Assembly: GCA_040752635.1 (NCBI GenBank)
Contig: JBFMGS010000002.1
Coordinates: forward strand, 1-64,000
DNA from: JBFMGS01 sp040752635
Lineage (GTDB): Bacteria; Bacillota; SHA-98; UBA4971
Length of the DNA stretch: 64,000 bases
Direction: 5' to 3'
Below the pieces are notes generated by a model, which saw only the letters and a program-made list of their open reading frames with translations, did not search any database and was not told the origin of the DNA. Shown in pieces: positions 35,029-44,954 of the stretch (position 1 is the stretch's first letter; each line of letters begins with the position of its first letter). A program made the position numbers and the translations under genes.

Positions 35029-36414
35029 CTACTCGCCCGCGGCTGCCACCACCCTCTCCTTTGCCTTCTGGTAATCGCTCTCCCAAGCTGCATCCGCGAT
35101 CTTGCCGTACGCTTCGGCATACTCGTCTAGCTGCCCCGCAAGCACTGTTGTGACGCAATCGGCGCCCGCATGGGTCGGACGCGCTCCATGCTTTGCAACG
35201 AGTTCCCTCAGTATGCGAGGGTTATCTATGATCATGCAAGGTCTCAAATGATTACTGTTGAAGGGCATTCTCGACTTGATGTCCATGAACAGCGGGGACT
35301 TTATTACTTCCTTCAAAGTGGTATTCTTGATGTTGTCCACCGCGAAATGCACGAAGACGCAAGGCTCGATGTCACCGTTGGCGTTTATGTGCAGGTACGA
35401 CCTCCCGCCAGCGATACAACCCGCGGTTAGCGGGCCATCGTTCCAGAAGTCTGCAACGAATATCGGTCTCGTTTCCCGGATATGAAGCACGTGCCGACGC
35501 ATGCGGTCGCGCTGTTCGGGCGAGCACATCAGGCTCATGTCTGCGTCCTTGCCGACGGGCACGAACGTGAAGAACCACCCGTATAAAGCCCCCTTATCGA
35601 TGAGCATATCGATGAACTCGTCGCTCGCCACAACATCCGTATTCTGGCTGGTGTATGTAGCGGAGAATCCGAAGACAGCCCCAGCGTCTCGGAGATTGTC
35701 CATGGCCTCCATGACTCTGGCAAATGTCCCGGGTCCTCTTCTCGCGTCAGTCTCTTTCTCGAAGCCTTCAATGCTGATCGCGGGAGAGATATTCCCGAGT
35801 TCGGATAAGCGTCGCGCGGTGGCCGTGTCGATGAGGGTGCCGTTGGTATACACCATAAAGACCACGTCGTCGTGGCGTTCAGCCATATCCAGGAGATCCT
35901 TCCTGGTAAACGGCTCCCCACCCGATATGACTATGAAGTATATGCCAAGATCCTTGGCTTCTTCGATGATTCTGTTGAAGGTCGCCGTGTCGATTTCATC
36001 GTGCTTCGTGTAGCGGCCCGCGTAGCACCCCGTACACTGAAGGTTGCACCGCATTGTAGGGCTGATTACAAGCAGCGCCGGCACGTGGGTACCCAGTTTC
36101 TCGCTGTGTTTCTTGCGCTCCTGGTACCCCATATAGACTTCGTTCACGAACAGGTTAACAAGGCCCCGCGTTCGGAAGTTCGGGTGGAGGGAGGAAAAGG
36201 CTCTCTGGGCGTAGCGAGTCCAAACGTGCTCAGGGTTCTCGAACGCCTCCTTCGCCATCTGGATCTGTTTCTTGTGTTCAGGCGTTCCCGCAAACGCATC
36301 CAGTATCTTTGTTAGCGTCAGGAGGTGGCGTTGAGGATCTTTTGCAAGCAGTGAAAGCATATAATCAACCGCCTGGGTCGCAACATACTTCTTCATAAGA
36401 TCATACGCTTTCAT
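35029..36414 (-). CDS. radical SAM protein with SPASM-like C-terminal cysteines
   Basis: 461 residues. An N-terminal helical region of about 120 residues precedes the radical SAM motif CNLQCTGCY in the stretch VISPTMRCNLQCTGCYAGRY, with ISGGEPFTRKDLLD, VYTNGTLID and SISIEGF-like strands after it. Further Cys residues in CIAGGRSYLHINANGDIEPC and RPCMIIDN suggest an auxiliary cluster. The substrate is unknown and no short peptide precursor is adjacent, so a peptide-maturation role is only one option. The ATG at 36414 follows GAGGGGGG. It is downstream of, and probably controlled with, the winged-helix gene at 36598. Confidence 0.88.
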   Translation of the reverse strand: MKAYDLMKKYVATQAVDYMLSLLAKDPQRHLLTLTKILDAFAGTPEHKKQIQMAKEAFENPEHVWTRYAQRAFSSLHPNFRTRGLVNLFVNEVYMGYQERKKHSEKLGTHVPALLVISPTMRCNLQCTGCYAGRYTKHDEIDTATFNRIIEEAKDLGIYFIVISGGEPFTRKDLLDMAERHDDVVFMVYTNGTLIDTATARRLSELGNISPAISIEGFEKETDARRGPGTFARVMEAMDNLRDAGAVFGFSATYTSQNTDVVASDEFIDMLIDKGALYGWFFTFVPVGKDADMSLMCSPEQRDRMRRHVLHIRETRPIFVADFWNDGPLTAGCIAGGRSYLHINANGDIEPCVFVHFAVDNIKNTTLKEVIKSPLFMDIKSRMPFNSNHLRPCMIIDNPRILRELVAKHGARPTHAGADCVTTVLAGQLDEYAEAYGKIADAAWESDYQKAKERVVAAAGE

Positions 36415-36597
36415 CAAGGACCCCCCTCTTCTTGGTTGTACGCTGTCCACAGTGTCTACTGCTCCTCAAGGATGCCCAACGACATGCTAGACACGGTAAT
36501 GGCTTGCCCAAAAGACCAAAAAGCTTCCTCCGCAACACCTCCCCGGGTTCGACATGGTTGCTGGAACCCCAGTCAATCCGTCACGCACGCGCCTGTA

Positions 36598-37320
36598 TCA
36601 TGTGACGCTGGCCATTTCTCGGACGAACTCCAGCAGGACAGCCCTCTCCTGACCGTCCAGGCTGTCAACATGCCCTTGAAATCTTCTCAGGTAGTCCGCT
36701 ATCTTCGAGGTAATGCCAGTGGATTCGGGAACACGCACGAGAAGCATCCCTATGATCGCACCGGAAAACAATGTAAGCGCGCTATGTGCATCGACCGTCG
36801 TTCTTGTCAGTTGCATTACGGCGCTGAAGTTGTCTCCCCCCAGAAAACGTGCGCACGCGAGGAGCAGAACCACCATGTAACCGCAGAAAGCCGCCGGCCC
36901 CTTCGCCTCGTCTAGTCTCTCCATGAAGCTATCCCAAAACTCCTGCGCCGCCAAGCTTGGTAATTCTGAGAGGTAGTTTAGAAGCCTTCTCTTGAGGGTG
37001 TGGAGTTCATCGCTGAAAACAAGGCGGCCGCCTCCCCCTTCCGATTCTGGCTTACGACCAGATGGTCCGTCAGATAGGTCCCCTGGGTACCGGGGACAAA
37101 AAACCACCATCGACCTTCCAGGCGTCCTCGATTCCCTGTTCAGGATGTACTCGACCCGGACCAGCCCGTCGGCTGCCAGTTTCCTGAGCATGTCATATGC
37201 AGTCCATTTGCTCACTCCCACGGCCCGTGCCACTGCCTCGTAGTGAACCGGCCCGCTCTGTTCGTCACACAGTTTACGGAGCGCTGCGAAAAACTCTTTG
37301 CTGCGGTCGGTCAAGCTCAA
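36598..37320 (-). CDS. winged-helix transcriptional regulator of unknown target
   Basis: About 240 residues. The N-terminal 75 form a winged helix (LTDRSKEFFAALRKLCDEQS, then HYEAVARAVGVSKWTAYDML as the helix-turn-helix and DGLVRVEYILNR as the wing). The rest is helical and hydrophobic (AAFCGYMVVLLLACARFL, ALTLFSGAIIGMLLVR), possibly a ligand-binding or membrane-associated domain. I do not recognise a named family. The TTG at 37320 has GGGGG eight bases upstream; a TTG at 37344 is also in frame. The adjacent radical SAM gene is the likely partner or target. Confidence 0.72.
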   Translation of the reverse strand: MSLTDRSKEFFAALRKLCDEQSGPVHYEAVARAVGVSKWTAYDMLRKLAADGLVRVEYILNRESRTPGRSMVVFCPRYPGDLSDGPSGRKPESEGGGGRLVFSDELHTLKRRLLNYLSELPSLAAQEFWDSFMERLDEAKGPAAFCGYMVVLLLACARFLGGDNFSAVMQLTRTTVDAHSALTLFSGAIIGMLLVRVPESTGITSKIADYLRRFQGHVDSLDGQERAVLLEFVREMASVT

Positions 37321-37397
37321 GCTGATTTCCCCCAAAAGACCCAAAAGCTCTGCCCAAAGTCGAACTGGCGCCGATGCCTCGCGCGCCCGCTACTACA

Positions 37398-37427
37398 AGG
37401 GTAGTCCACGCAAGGGATAGGTGTCAA
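37398..37427 (-). promoter_or_regulatory. possible sigma-A promoter upstream of the regulator/radical SAM pair
   Basis: A perfect TTGACA (minus strand, 37427-37422) with an 18-base spacer to a weak -10 TACCCT (37403-37398). It lies between sigE and the winged-helix gene, so the pair may be transcribed separately from sigE. Confidence 0.42.
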
Positions 37428-37478
37428 ACTCTCAGATCCCGGAGAATCCTTCTATATAGCGTGATTCTGACCGACATT

Positions 37479-38219
37479 TTACTCTGCCTTTCTCATCTCC
37501 CTCCGAAGCTTCCTGATAATCCTCTTCTCCAGCCGGGATATGTATGACTGTGATATGCCCAAGAGGTCAGCCACTTCTTTCTGGGTTTTCTCGGTGCCGT
37601 CGCGAAGCCCGAACCTCAGCTCCATAATCCGTTTTTCCCTGGTGGAAAGCCTCTGCATGGCATCATCCAGCAGTGATCGGTCAACCTGTTCCTCTATGGA
37701 TTTGTACACAACATCGTTTTCTGTTCCCATGACGTCGGATAGGAGCAGTTCGTTTCCGTCCCAGTCAACGTTGAGCGGTTCGTCGAAGGAGACTTCAGCC
37801 CTCGCTCTGCTTGTTCTCCGCAGGTACATGAGGATTTCGTTCTCAATACACCGCGAGGCATATGTGGCCAGCTTGATCTTCTTAGAAGGATCGAACGTGT
37901 TCACAGCCTTGATTAGGCCTATGGTGCCAATGGATACAAGGTCCTCAACTCCGATCCCCGTGTTCTCGAACTTCCTCGCTATGTACACGACCAGCCTGAG
38001 ATTCCTCTCGATGAGTTCGCCCTTTACCTGCGAGTCTCCCCGCTCGAGCCTTGCCAGGAGTACGCTCTCTTCGTCACTGGAAAGCGGCGGCGGCAGGGTT
38101 TCCCCATTCCCGACGTACAGCACGACATAGCCACGAATGAGCCCACGCCGCAACGCGCCAAGCACCAGTCGAACTCGAAAGGCAACAAGCCTCTGTTGAA
38201 GGCGCAATCCTGTGATCAT
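37479..38219 (-). CDS. sigE: mother-cell sigma factor SigE precursor
   Basis: 246 residues. The basic, hydrophobic pro-sequence (first about 30 residues, ending near [21 protein letters not shown]) matches pro-sigma-E, cut by SpoIIGA. Region 2 ([34 protein letters not shown]) and region 4 ([20 protein letters not shown]) are canonical. The ATG at 38219 follows GGGGAGGAGA; the frame extends to 38240 but without support. It lies 45 bases downstream of spoIIGA as in other spore formers, and sigG is close by on the other strand. Confidence 0.96.
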   Translation of the reverse strand: MITGLRLQQRLVAFRVRLVLGALRRGLIRGYVVLYVGNGETLPPPLSSDEESVLLARLERGDSQVKGELIERNLRLVVYIARKFENTGIGVEDLVSIGTIGLIKAVNTFDPSKKIKLATYASRCIENEILMYLRRTSRARAEVSFDEPLNVDWDGNELLLSDVMGTENDVVYKSIEEQVDRSLLDDAMQRLSTREKRIMELRFGLRDGTEKTQKEVADLLGISQSYISRLEKRIIRKLRREMRKAE

Positions 38220-38263
38220 TCTGGTCTCCTCCCCGGGCAATGCTGGCGCCGTCGAACTCGCTT

Positions 38264-39142
38264 CTAGGATGCCTTTGCCAGGACGTCGGGGTGAAGGAGG
38301 GCAGCAAAAGCCCCCTCCGGGGAGAACCGTCTAGTGTGTATTCCCACTACTATATTCCGGCTGGACAGCACGTGCGAACCATTGAGCAACCTGATCTCAT
38401 CTGCTCGGAAGCCCACCAGCAACCCCTTCTCATCCCCCACCGAAACGAAAGGGATCACGCGAAACCGGGGCAGCCAGGTTGAGTCCGCGAGCAATTCCGA
38501 GACCAGACCAAGGTCCCCCGCGTAGAAGGCCATAAATGCGCGCCTTACCTCTTCTGGCAGGGAATGCGCTATAGCCCCGTATTCCAGAAGGATCACCGGG
38601 GAACCGGTGATCGGGTCCCTCAAGTGGTTTCCTGTATCAATTAGCGCGTTAACCTTGAGGTGCACTTCCCCAAGACGAATCTCTATCGGCACGTAGAAGA
38701 GCCAGTCCCGGACCCTGCGATGCACCAAGCCCCAACCGATTTCCGCCGTCAAGAGCACGGTGCCGATGAGACCGATGAGCGTTGGCACGAGTCGCCACCC
38801 GGTCAGGTAGGCCGCAGCCGAAGCGCCCCCGAAGGCGACGAGGCTGATGCCGAGCACGTGCGCGCAAGCTATCATCAGCCTTGGCGCGGAGGACGGGCGG
38901 AACGATATTGTTATCGCCGGTACAATAGACAGCAGGGCAAAAGGTACAGCGGCTCGCGCCGAAACGTATCCTGCGAAGAACATTACCATGACCGCCGCAT
39001 CGACTAAGCCTGCTACCGCTCCCCCGGCGAAGAACCGCAAGGGCTTCACCTTATAGCCAAGCACTCCGGCGGTCGCCCACAGAGTGAGCCAGTGCATGGT
39101 GAGCGTCATCACGCAGGCGTTTAGAATGACTCCATAGCCCAT
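38264..39142 (-). CDS. spoIIGA: sigma-E processing peptidase SpoIIGA
   Basis: An aspartic membrane protease that cleaves the sigma-E pro-sequence after the SpoIIR signal. It has 292 residues with five hydrophobic segments in the N-terminal half. The protease domain contains [18 protein letters not shown] with the catalytic Asp near residue 169, and a C-terminal [25 protein letters not shown]. The ATG at 39142 follows GGGGGGCGGA. It is downstream of ftsZ, separated by a terminator, and directly upstream of sigE. Confidence 0.95.
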   Translation of the reverse strand: MGYGVILNACVMTLTMHWLTLWATAGVLGYKVKPLRFFAGGAVAGLVDAAVMVMFFAGYVSARAAVPFALLSIVPAITISFRPSSAPRLMIACAHVLGISLVAFGGASAAAYLTGWRLVPTLIGLIGTVLLTAEIGWGLVHRRVRDWLFYVPIEIRLGEVHLKVNALIDTGNHLRDPITGSPVILLEYGAIAHSLPEEVRRAFMAFYAGDLGLVSELLADSTWLPRFRVIPFVSVGDEKGLLVGFRADEIRLLNGSHVLSSRNIVVGIHTRRFSPEGAFAALLHPDVLAKAS

Positions 39143-39273
39143 TTGTCCGCCCCCCAAGACTACCTCTCTTTTCCCGTCTTTTCCCGGCCTGTTGTCGTCC
39201 CTATCCTTCAATCAACGGGCATCCTTTCCTCCCTAAAGTATACAGCCCTGGCAAAGAAAAATATGTCGAAAAT

Positions 39274-39299
39274 GAAAAGCCCCGGCACAAGCCGGGACT
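39274..39299 (-). terminator. intrinsic terminator after ftsZ
   Basis: On the minus strand AGTCCCGGC and GCCGGGGCT pair around a TTGT loop and are followed by TTTTCATTTT. It lies between the ftsZ stop and spoIIGA and should end the dcw transcript. Confidence 0.75.
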
Positions 39300-39346
39300 C
39301 AACCTACGAAGCCTGCTGGAAACTCCTGCAGCCTGCCTGGTGCCGG

Positions 39347-40408
39347 CTATTTTCTCTGCCTTTGCGCGCGGCGTAGGAAAGCCGGAATCTCGATATCTTC
39401 CGCCCCGGCAAAGTCGCTGATCTCCACTTCCTGGAGGCCAACCTTCTGACGGGGCTTCGGCTCGAAACCGGTTGCGATCACCGTAACCCTGATCTCATCG
39501 CGCAAGGACTCATCGATCATCGCGCCGAAAATGATGTTAGCGTCGGGGTCCGCCGCCTGAGCGATGATCTCGGCCGCCTCGTTCACCTCGAACAGGCCCA
39601 ACGTGCTATTGCCGGTAATGTTCATTAGCACGCCTTTTGCGCCGTCTATCGACGTCTCAAGGAGCGGGCTCTGTATCGCGGCCCTCGCCGCCTCCTGGGC
39701 GCGGTTTTCGCCCGTTGCCACTCCGATTCCCATGAGCGCCGAACCAGCGCTGCTCATGATTGTTCGTACGTCGGCAAAGTCCACGTTTATCAGACCGGGG
39801 ACGGTGATAAGGTCAGAAATGCCCTGAACACCGTGTCTTAATACATCATCGGCAAGCCGGAACGCATCGAGGATCGATGTCTTCTTCTCACTAACCTGCA
39901 GGAGACGGTCGTTGGGAATGGTTATGAGCGCGTCCACCTTCGCCTTGAGACTATCGAGGCCGACCATCGCCTGGGCCATCCGCCTGCGTCCTTCAAAGGC
40001 AAACGGCTTTGTCACGACACCCACCGTAAGTGCCCCGAGCTCTTTCGCTATTCCAGCAACCACCGGCGCACCCCCCGTGCCCGTGCCGCCACCCATGCCT
40101 GCCGTGATAAAGACCATGTCCGCCCCTTCAAGTGCACGGCGCAGCACGTCATAGCTTTCCTGGGCGGCCTGCTCGCCGATCTCGGGGTTCGAACCTGCGC
40201 CAAGGCCTCTTGTGAGCTTCTCTCCAACCTGGATCTTCACGTTCGCGTCAGATGCCGCGAGGGCCTGGGCGTCCGTGTTGATTGCGACAAACTCAACCCC
40301 AGACAGCCCTGCAGCGATCATGCGATTAACGGCGTTGGAACCTCCGCCCCCAACGCCGACCACTTTTATGTTGGTGAACTGCTCCATCTCGAGCTCCAGG
40401 TTGAACAC
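39347..40408 (-). CDS. ftsZ: cell division GTPase FtsZ
   Basis: 353 residues: the GTPase domain with the tubulin signature in [16 protein letters not shown], the N-terminal [18 protein letters not shown], and the T7 loop [11 protein letters not shown]. The C-terminal linker is very short, followed by the conserved peptide [10 protein letters not shown] that binds FtsA and SepF; both partners are encoded in this window. The GTG at 40408 is seven bases from AGGAGGG; an ATG seven codons inside is an alternative. Confidence 0.97.
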   Translation of the reverse strand: MFNLELEMEQFTNIKVVGVGGGGSNAVNRMIAAGLSGVEFVAINTDAQALAASDANVKIQVGEKLTRGLGAGSNPEIGEQAAQESYDVLRRALEGADMVFITAGMGGGTGTGGAPVVAGIAKELGALTVGVVTKPFAFEGRRRMAQAMVGLDSLKAKVDALITIPNDRLLQVSEKKTSILDAFRLADDVLRHGVQGISDLITVPGLINVDFADVRTIMSSAGSALMGIGVATGENRAQEAARAAIQSPLLETSIDGAKGVLMNITGNSTLGLFEVNEAAEIIAQAADPDANIIFGAMIDESLRDEIRVTVIATGFEPKPRQKVGLQEVEISDFAGAEDIEIPAFLRRAQRQRK

Positions 40409-40470
40409 AAGCTATCCCTCCTGCTTTTACGGGGCGAGCGGGAAAACCCGGCCGCCACCCGCGGAACAAC

Positions 40471-41631
40471 TTAGAAGAAGTCCTTTACGAAATCGGCAAA
40501 CCACCCCCGAACCGCAGAGAACATCTCCCTGACCGGCGAGGGCTTCATCTCTCTCGACAGCCCGAAAACAGAATCGTTCGCGACGTATTCCACGATCCCG
40601 AGAGCCGTGGAGGATAACCTTTGTCCGTCTCTGCCGCGAGGTGATTTAGTGTCAACCGGACCCCCTATCCTCGCAGGCAAGCCGAGGATCTCGCCAGCGA
40701 GGTCGAGCAGGCCCGGTATGAGCGAGCCGCCGCCCGCGAACACCAGGCCGCAAGGCGCAAGACCTTTATTCCTGACTTCTCTCGTTTCCACATCGACAAG
40801 CTCCAGGATCTCCCGCAGCCTCGCATCTATGATCGTTTGGAGAAGGCTGTCAGCAAGCTCGCCCTGCTTCTTCATACTCTCGGCCTGCTCTACTGGAACC
40901 TTCATGCCCACAGCAATGTCATTAGTAACGTGGACGCCGCCAGCAGGAACCCACGCAAACTGAACGGGCCCCCCCTCGCAAAATGAGACCACCTGCGTGA
41001 TTTGTCCGCCGACATCTACGAGGATCACGCCTCTCTCCATCTCATCAGGAGTCAAGACCGCTTCAGCCACCGCAATGGGATCTAGTACCAGTCCACCGAT
41101 GGCAAGGCCCGCCCGCGCAACGCTTGCTGTGATGTTCTCAAGCACCGTGGCCTGGCCCATGATGACTCTGGCATCTACTTCCAGTCTGATACCCGTCATG
41201 CCCTCCGGGTCTCTGATCCCTCCAACCCCGTCCACGATATACTCCCTCGGCAAAACGGAGATTATCTCCCGGTCAGAGGGAACTGCGAGCACCCCCGCGG
41301 CGTCCAGCGCCCGTTTCACGTCGGCGCTGGTGATCACCCCGTCCGGGCTGCTAACGGCAGTAACTCCCCTGCTCCCAACGGACGTGATGTGCGTGGCCGG
41401 GACCCCTACGTAGACCCTGCGGACGTCTAACCTCGCCGTGTGGCAGGCCCGCTTGTTTGCAAGCTTAATGGCCCCGGCCACAGAATCGATATCTGTGACG
41501 AGGCCTCGCCGGAGACCCTGGCATGGCGCCTCGCCTATGCCAATAATCTCGATGTCGCCCGAAGGTGCGATCCTCGCTATGACTTCTGCTACCTTTGTGC
41601 TGCCGATGTCAAGCCCGGCGATGATGCTCAT
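40471..41631 (-). CDS. ftsA: cell division protein FtsA
   Basis: An actin-like membrane anchor of the Z-ring, 386 residues. IIAGLDIGSTKVAEVIARI is the phosphate-1 motif, ILVDVGGQITQVVSF phosphate-2 and GLVFAGGGSLIPGLLDLA the adenosine motif. The C-terminus ends in an amphipathic helix (FSAVRGWFADFVKDFF) for membrane binding. I used the ATG at 41631, five bases after AGGTGG; a GTG at 41640 overlaps that site. Confidence 0.95.
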   Translation of the reverse strand: MSIIAGLDIGSTKVAEVIARIAPSGDIEIIGIGEAPCQGLRRGLVTDIDSVAGAIKLANKRACHTARLDVRRVYVGVPATHITSVGSRGVTAVSSPDGVITSADVKRALDAAGVLAVPSDREIISVLPREYIVDGVGGIRDPEGMTGIRLEVDARVIMGQATVLENITASVARAGLAIGGLVLDPIAVAEAVLTPDEMERGVILVDVGGQITQVVSFCEGGPVQFAWVPAGGVHVTNDIAVGMKVPVEQAESMKKQGELADSLLQTIIDARLREILELVDVETREVRNKGLAPCGLVFAGGGSLIPGLLDLAGEILGLPARIGGPVDTKSPRGRDGQRLSSTALGIVEYVANDSVFGLSREMKPSPVREMFSAVRGWFADFVKDFF

Positions 41632-41679
41632 ACATGCCACCTGTCAAGTAATTCAACGGATCGGGTGCTACTCCTCTTT

Positions 41680-42051
41680 CTATGCTGTAACATCACGAGA
41701 GCCTCCAGAAGTGCGTCTAGGCCGGGCATGCAGAAGGTGTCGCCGGATGATCCCGACGTTGGTGAAGATCCTTATGCTGAACGCCACGGTGGCGCCCAGG
41801 AAAAGGTCTACTCCGAGCTTGTCGCCAACCAGGGTCAGAGATGCCGCCAGTGCCATGTTCACTATGAAACCGGATACGAACACGACCCTGTCGAACCTGT
41901 CCTCCAGGCCCGCCCGGATCCCGCCGCAAACAGAATCTAGCGCCGCCAGTATCCCGACGGCCATGTAGTCCGAGTAGACCGTAGGAAACCTCACGGGCGT
42001 GAAAAGTGCGATCACAATTCCGATGAGAAGCCCCAATATCGGCAACATCAC
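41680..42051 (-). CDS. sbp: small basic protein Sbp (DUF1290)
   Basis: A 123-residue membrane protein with three hydrophobic segments. LPILGLLIGIVIALFTPVRFP, YSDYMAVGILAALDSVCGGI and DKLGVDLFLGATVAFSIRIFTN are the DUF1290 signature of the sbp gene found between the ylxW/X genes and ftsA. Function unknown. GTG (42051) and ATG (42048) are both possible starts; the GTG overlaps the upstream stop. Confidence 0.9.
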   Translation of the reverse strand: MMLPILGLLIGIVIALFTPVRFPTVYSDYMAVGILAALDSVCGGIRAGLEDRFDRVVFVSGFIVNMALAASLTLVGDKLGVDLFLGATVAFSIRIFTNVGIIRRHLLHARPRRTSGGSRDVTA

Positions 42052-42773
42052 TTCTGCGCCCCTTCCAAAACCGGCTTTGCGTACTGGAAGTACAGGCTCC
42101 CCTTGTACGCCGGAACGCGAACCGTGGTCACCTTCTGCACCTTCGCCTCAATACCCCACGTCCGGAGGGTGTCAAGGATTCCGTCGCGCATGCGAAGCGC
42201 GTTGTCCAAAGTCGTGGGATCGCCGATGGCGGTTATTTCATACGGAGGACCGATGCGGACGTTGTTGACGGAAATGACAGGGCCGGCGCACCTGACCTCA
42301 GTAGTGGCGATGACGCGCTGGCCGTTGATGGAGATCGCCTCTGCCCCCGCCGCGAAGAGCTCGTTCACGATCTTGAGGATGTCCTCGTCGTGCACGAGGA
42401 AAACCTCGGGGCTCTCACCCGGCTCAGCCTGGCGTTTGCTGTCATCGAGCACGACCGTGACCCCCGGGCCCTCGACGGCTACAAGCCCTGCACCCATCCT
42501 GGCCTTCTCGAGTTCAAGCCGGACCGCCTCGGCCGCCCGCTCGCCTTCGCCAACCGCTGCAAGTTGCTTGCGCAGCGCATCGACCTCCTTCTCGAGAAGC
42601 TCGCGCTCTGCATCAGACCTGCGCAGCATGTCGCTCAGGTCCTCGAGCCTCCTGGACGGGATTTGCGCGCGGCCTATATACTCTTGCGTTCGAAACTGCG
42701 CAACAAGGAGCACGCCAAGGACGACACACACCCCGGCGACGTAGAGCTCAAACTCCCGGGCCTTCTTCCTCAC
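42048..42773 (-). CDS. DUF881 family protein (YlxW/YlxX-like)
   Basis: 241 residues: an N-terminal membrane segment (FELYVAGVCVVLGVLLVAQF), a coiled-coil (SDMLRRSDAERELLEKEVDALRKQ in part) and the DUF881 domain with GPGVTVVLDDS, LFAAGAEAISINGQRV, IGPPYEITAIGDP and VPAYKGSLYFQYA. It precedes sbp and ftsA as in Bacillus ylxWX-sbp-ftsA. The GTG at 42773 follows a GGGGGAG site. Role unknown; probably envelope-associated. Confidence 0.9.
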   Translation of the reverse strand: MRKKAREFELYVAGVCVVLGVLLVAQFRTQEYIGRAQIPSRRLEDLSDMLRRSDAERELLEKEVDALRKQLAAVGEGERAAEAVRLELEKARMGAGLVAVEGPGVTVVLDDSKRQAEPGESPEVFLVHDEDILKIVNELFAAGAEAISINGQRVIATTEVRCAGPVISVNNVRIGPPYEITAIGDPTTLDNALRMRDGILDTLRTWGIEAKVQKVTTVRVPAYKGSLYFQYAKPVLEGAQK

Positions 42774-42811
42774 GTTCTCTCCCCCTGGCGAGGACCATAG
42801 ATTCTCCCTAA

Positions 42812-42839
42812 ATTATACTACAGCCCGGGGGTTTGTCAC
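42812..42839 (-). promoter_or_regulatory. sigma-A promoter ahead of the DUF881-sbp-ftsA-ftsZ genes
   Basis: Minus-strand GTGACA (42839-42834), a 16-base spacer and a perfect TATAAT (42817-42812). It lies in the short gap after ftsQ and overlaps the ftsQ stop by one base, so ftsAZ can be transcribed apart from the upstream mur genes. Confidence 0.7.
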
Positions 42840-43633
42840 TATCTCCTGTCCCTCACAACCGGCCGTTTTTCGAACCTCACATCTATGTAAGTGGCCTGCC
42901 TTCCTTCCTCCTCGAGTCTGGACAAGATGGCTTCCAGCACTTTGATGCGGGAAGCTAGTTGGCGCAGGTCCCCTTCGCCCAGAATCACGCGAGTCCCGTA
43001 CTGCATGTGCAAGGAAAAACCCCGCGCCGCGTCAAAGTTGATCTCCGACACTTGCGCAAGGAGTTTCTCGGGCAGGCTCTTGGCGATTCCAAGGGCCAAC
43101 GAAAGCTCCGGCGCCTCTACCGTGTGGCCTACCCTCACTGCCTGCACCGCCAGCCCGGTCACCAAGGGCAGCCGGCTATCCCGGTAACCTTCGAGGAGCC
43201 CGACGGCAAGGCCCGTGTTGTCAACCTGGACGTAGTACCCGGCGTAGGGCAACACCGCTACCGGGACGCGTTCTTCTATCTCCACCATGATCGTGCATGG
43301 GAGGCGGCGCCGGACGACGACCTTGTCCACCTTTGGGTTAGCCTTGATTCGACTGGCAATCATTGCGAGGTCAACATCGAAGATATTCTCATTCCGGCCG
43401 AGGCCGCACGACACGATGATCTCCTGGGCCGTAAGGTCGCGGATTCCGTGCACCTCGATGTTCTCAACGTGAAAATAGGGGGACCTCAGTAACGTCAGCG
43501 CCGCGCTTGCCAGGACGAGAAGGATGAGCGCAGCAGCTGTAAGACGGCCTGTAATCGCATGTCGCGGCGATGCCGCCTCAGCGATATCTCCTTCGATGTC
43601 TCCTTCGGTCGGAAATGGTCCTCTTTCGTTCAC
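42839..43633 (-). CDS. ftsQ: cell division protein FtsQ/DivIB
   Basis: 264 residues: a cytoplasmic tail, one membrane helix (LTAAALILLVLASAALTLL, about 29-47) and an extracytoplasmic POTRA domain starting FHVENIEVHGIRDLTAQEI, with NIFDVDLAMIASRIKANP, followed by the beta domain PYAGYYVQVDNTGLAVGLLE. It is a divisome scaffold between FtsL/DivIC and FtsW/PBP2B. GTG start behind AGGGG. Confidence 0.93.
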   Translation of the reverse strand: MNERGPFPTEGDIEGDIAEAASPRHAITGRLTAAALILLVLASAALTLLRSPYFHVENIEVHGIRDLTAQEIIVSCGLGRNENIFDVDLAMIASRIKANPKVDKVVVRRRLPCTIMVEIEERVPVAVLPYAGYYVQVDNTGLAVGLLEGYRDSRLPLVTGLAVQAVRVGHTVEAPELSLALGIAKSLPEKLLAQVSEINFDAARGFSLHMQYGTRVILGEGDLRQLASRIKVLEAILSRLEEEGRQATYIDVRFEKRPVVRDRR

Positions 43634-43661
43634 CGTTTTACCCCTGACACTCCTGTCCCCG

Positions 43662-44936
43662 TCATCCCGCCTGGCGCTCAGCCTGCCCTACCCTCCTGAT
43701 GGCGGCGCCGAGCTGGGCAAGCTTCCCTGGGAGATCCTCGTAGCCCCTGTCGATATGATGGACGCCGGAAAGTCGGGTCGTGCCCTGAGCGGCGAGCGCC
43801 CCCAGTATGAGGGCCGCGCCCCCGCGGAGATCCGGTGCCTCGACTTCGGCTCCGGACAACGCCGGCACGCCCTCGATGATCGCCACTTTGCCCTCCACCC
43901 TGATGTTAGCGCCCATCCTCCCAAGCTCGTCTGCGTACTTGAACCTGCTCGGGAAGATCGTCTCCGTTATAACGGACGTTCCCCGCGCGACGCTCATGGC
44001 AGCTGCGAACTGCGGCTGCATGTCCGTGGGGAACCCGGGGTAAGGCAAAGTCCGCACACTTGTAGCGCGGAGCCTCTGCGGCCCCTTTACGTGAACGTAC
44101 GACTCTCCCTCGACGACCTCCGCGCCCGCCTCGCGCAGCTTCGCCGTGAGCGCTTGTACGTGCTCGGTGATGACGTTCTCTACGCGGGCATCGCCACCTG
44201 TCATAGCCACGGCAACCATGAAAGTCCCCGCCTCGATCCTATCGGGAATCACTGGGTAATCCGTCGCACCCAGGTTCTCTACGCCCTGAATCCTGATGGT
44301 GTCGGTTCCCGCCCCTTTTATCCTGGCGCCCAACCGGTTTAGAAAGTTCTGCTGGTCTACGATTTCCGGTTCCCTCGCCGCGTTTCTTATGGTGGTCGTG
44401 CCTTCAGCAAGACAGGCTGCGGTCATGATATTCTCGGTGGCGCCCACGCTCGGAAAGTCCAGGAGAATCTCGGCGCCCCGTAGCTTCTTTGCACAGGCGC
44501 AGACATAACCATGGTCTTCGCTGATATTCGCACCAAGAGCGGCAAAACCCTTCAGGTGCAGATCAATCGGCCGAGGACCTATGTTACAGCCTCCGGGCTG
44601 CCTGGCGCGGGCGTAGCCCCGGCGCGCGAGAAGCGGCCCCATGACCTGTATGGAAGCGCGCATCTCCCTTACGAGTTCCTCAGCGGGCTCCGAGCAATCT
44701 ACGTAAGAAGGATCAATGCTTATGGCGCCATCTAGCTGCTGATCAACTCGGGCTCCGAGACCGCGGAGCACCCCAACCATGGTGTCTACGTCTGTGATTC
44801 GGGGCACGTTGGAAAGCCTGCACACCCCTCCGGCCAACAAAGAGGCGGCCATTATCTTCAGAGCGGCGTTCTTGGCACCCCCAACCTTCACCGCCCCAGA
44901 GAGCGGCCTCAAACCGGTGATTACCAACTGCACCAC
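43662..44936 (-). CDS. murA: UDP-GlcNAc 1-carboxyvinyltransferase
   Basis: The committed step of peptidoglycan precursor synthesis. 424 residues with SGAVKVGGAKNAALKIMAAS at the N-terminus and the fosfomycin-target Cys in RQPGGCNIGPRPIDLHLKG. DYPVIPDRIEAGTFMVA and GFPTDMQPQFAAAMSVA are further family blocks. It lies between murB and ftsQ, as in several clostridial dcw clusters. GTG start behind GGAGGTGA. Confidence 0.97.
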   Translation of the reverse strand: MVQLVITGLRPLSGAVKVGGAKNAALKIMAASLLAGGVCRLSNVPRITDVDTMVGVLRGLGARVDQQLDGAISIDPSYVDCSEPAEELVREMRASIQVMGPLLARRGYARARQPGGCNIGPRPIDLHLKGFAALGANISEDHGYVCACAKKLRGAEILLDFPSVGATENIMTAACLAEGTTTIRNAAREPEIVDQQNFLNRLGARIKGAGTDTIRIQGVENLGATDYPVIPDRIEAGTFMVAVAMTGGDARVENVITEHVQALTAKLREAGAEVVEGESYVHVKGPQRLRATSVRTLPYPGFPTDMQPQFAAAMSVARGTSVITETIFPSRFKYADELGRMGANIRVEGKVAIIEGVPALSGAEVEAPDLRGGAALILGALAAQGTTRLSGVHHIDRGYEDLPGKLAQLGAAIRRVGQAERQAG

Positions 44937-44954
44937 GCAGTCACCTCCGGACGC

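Noticed and set aside
40409..40470. Missing stop or fusion between ftsA and ftsZ
   Set aside because: The two genes have normal ends and starts with a 62-base gap and a clear ftsZ ribosome site.
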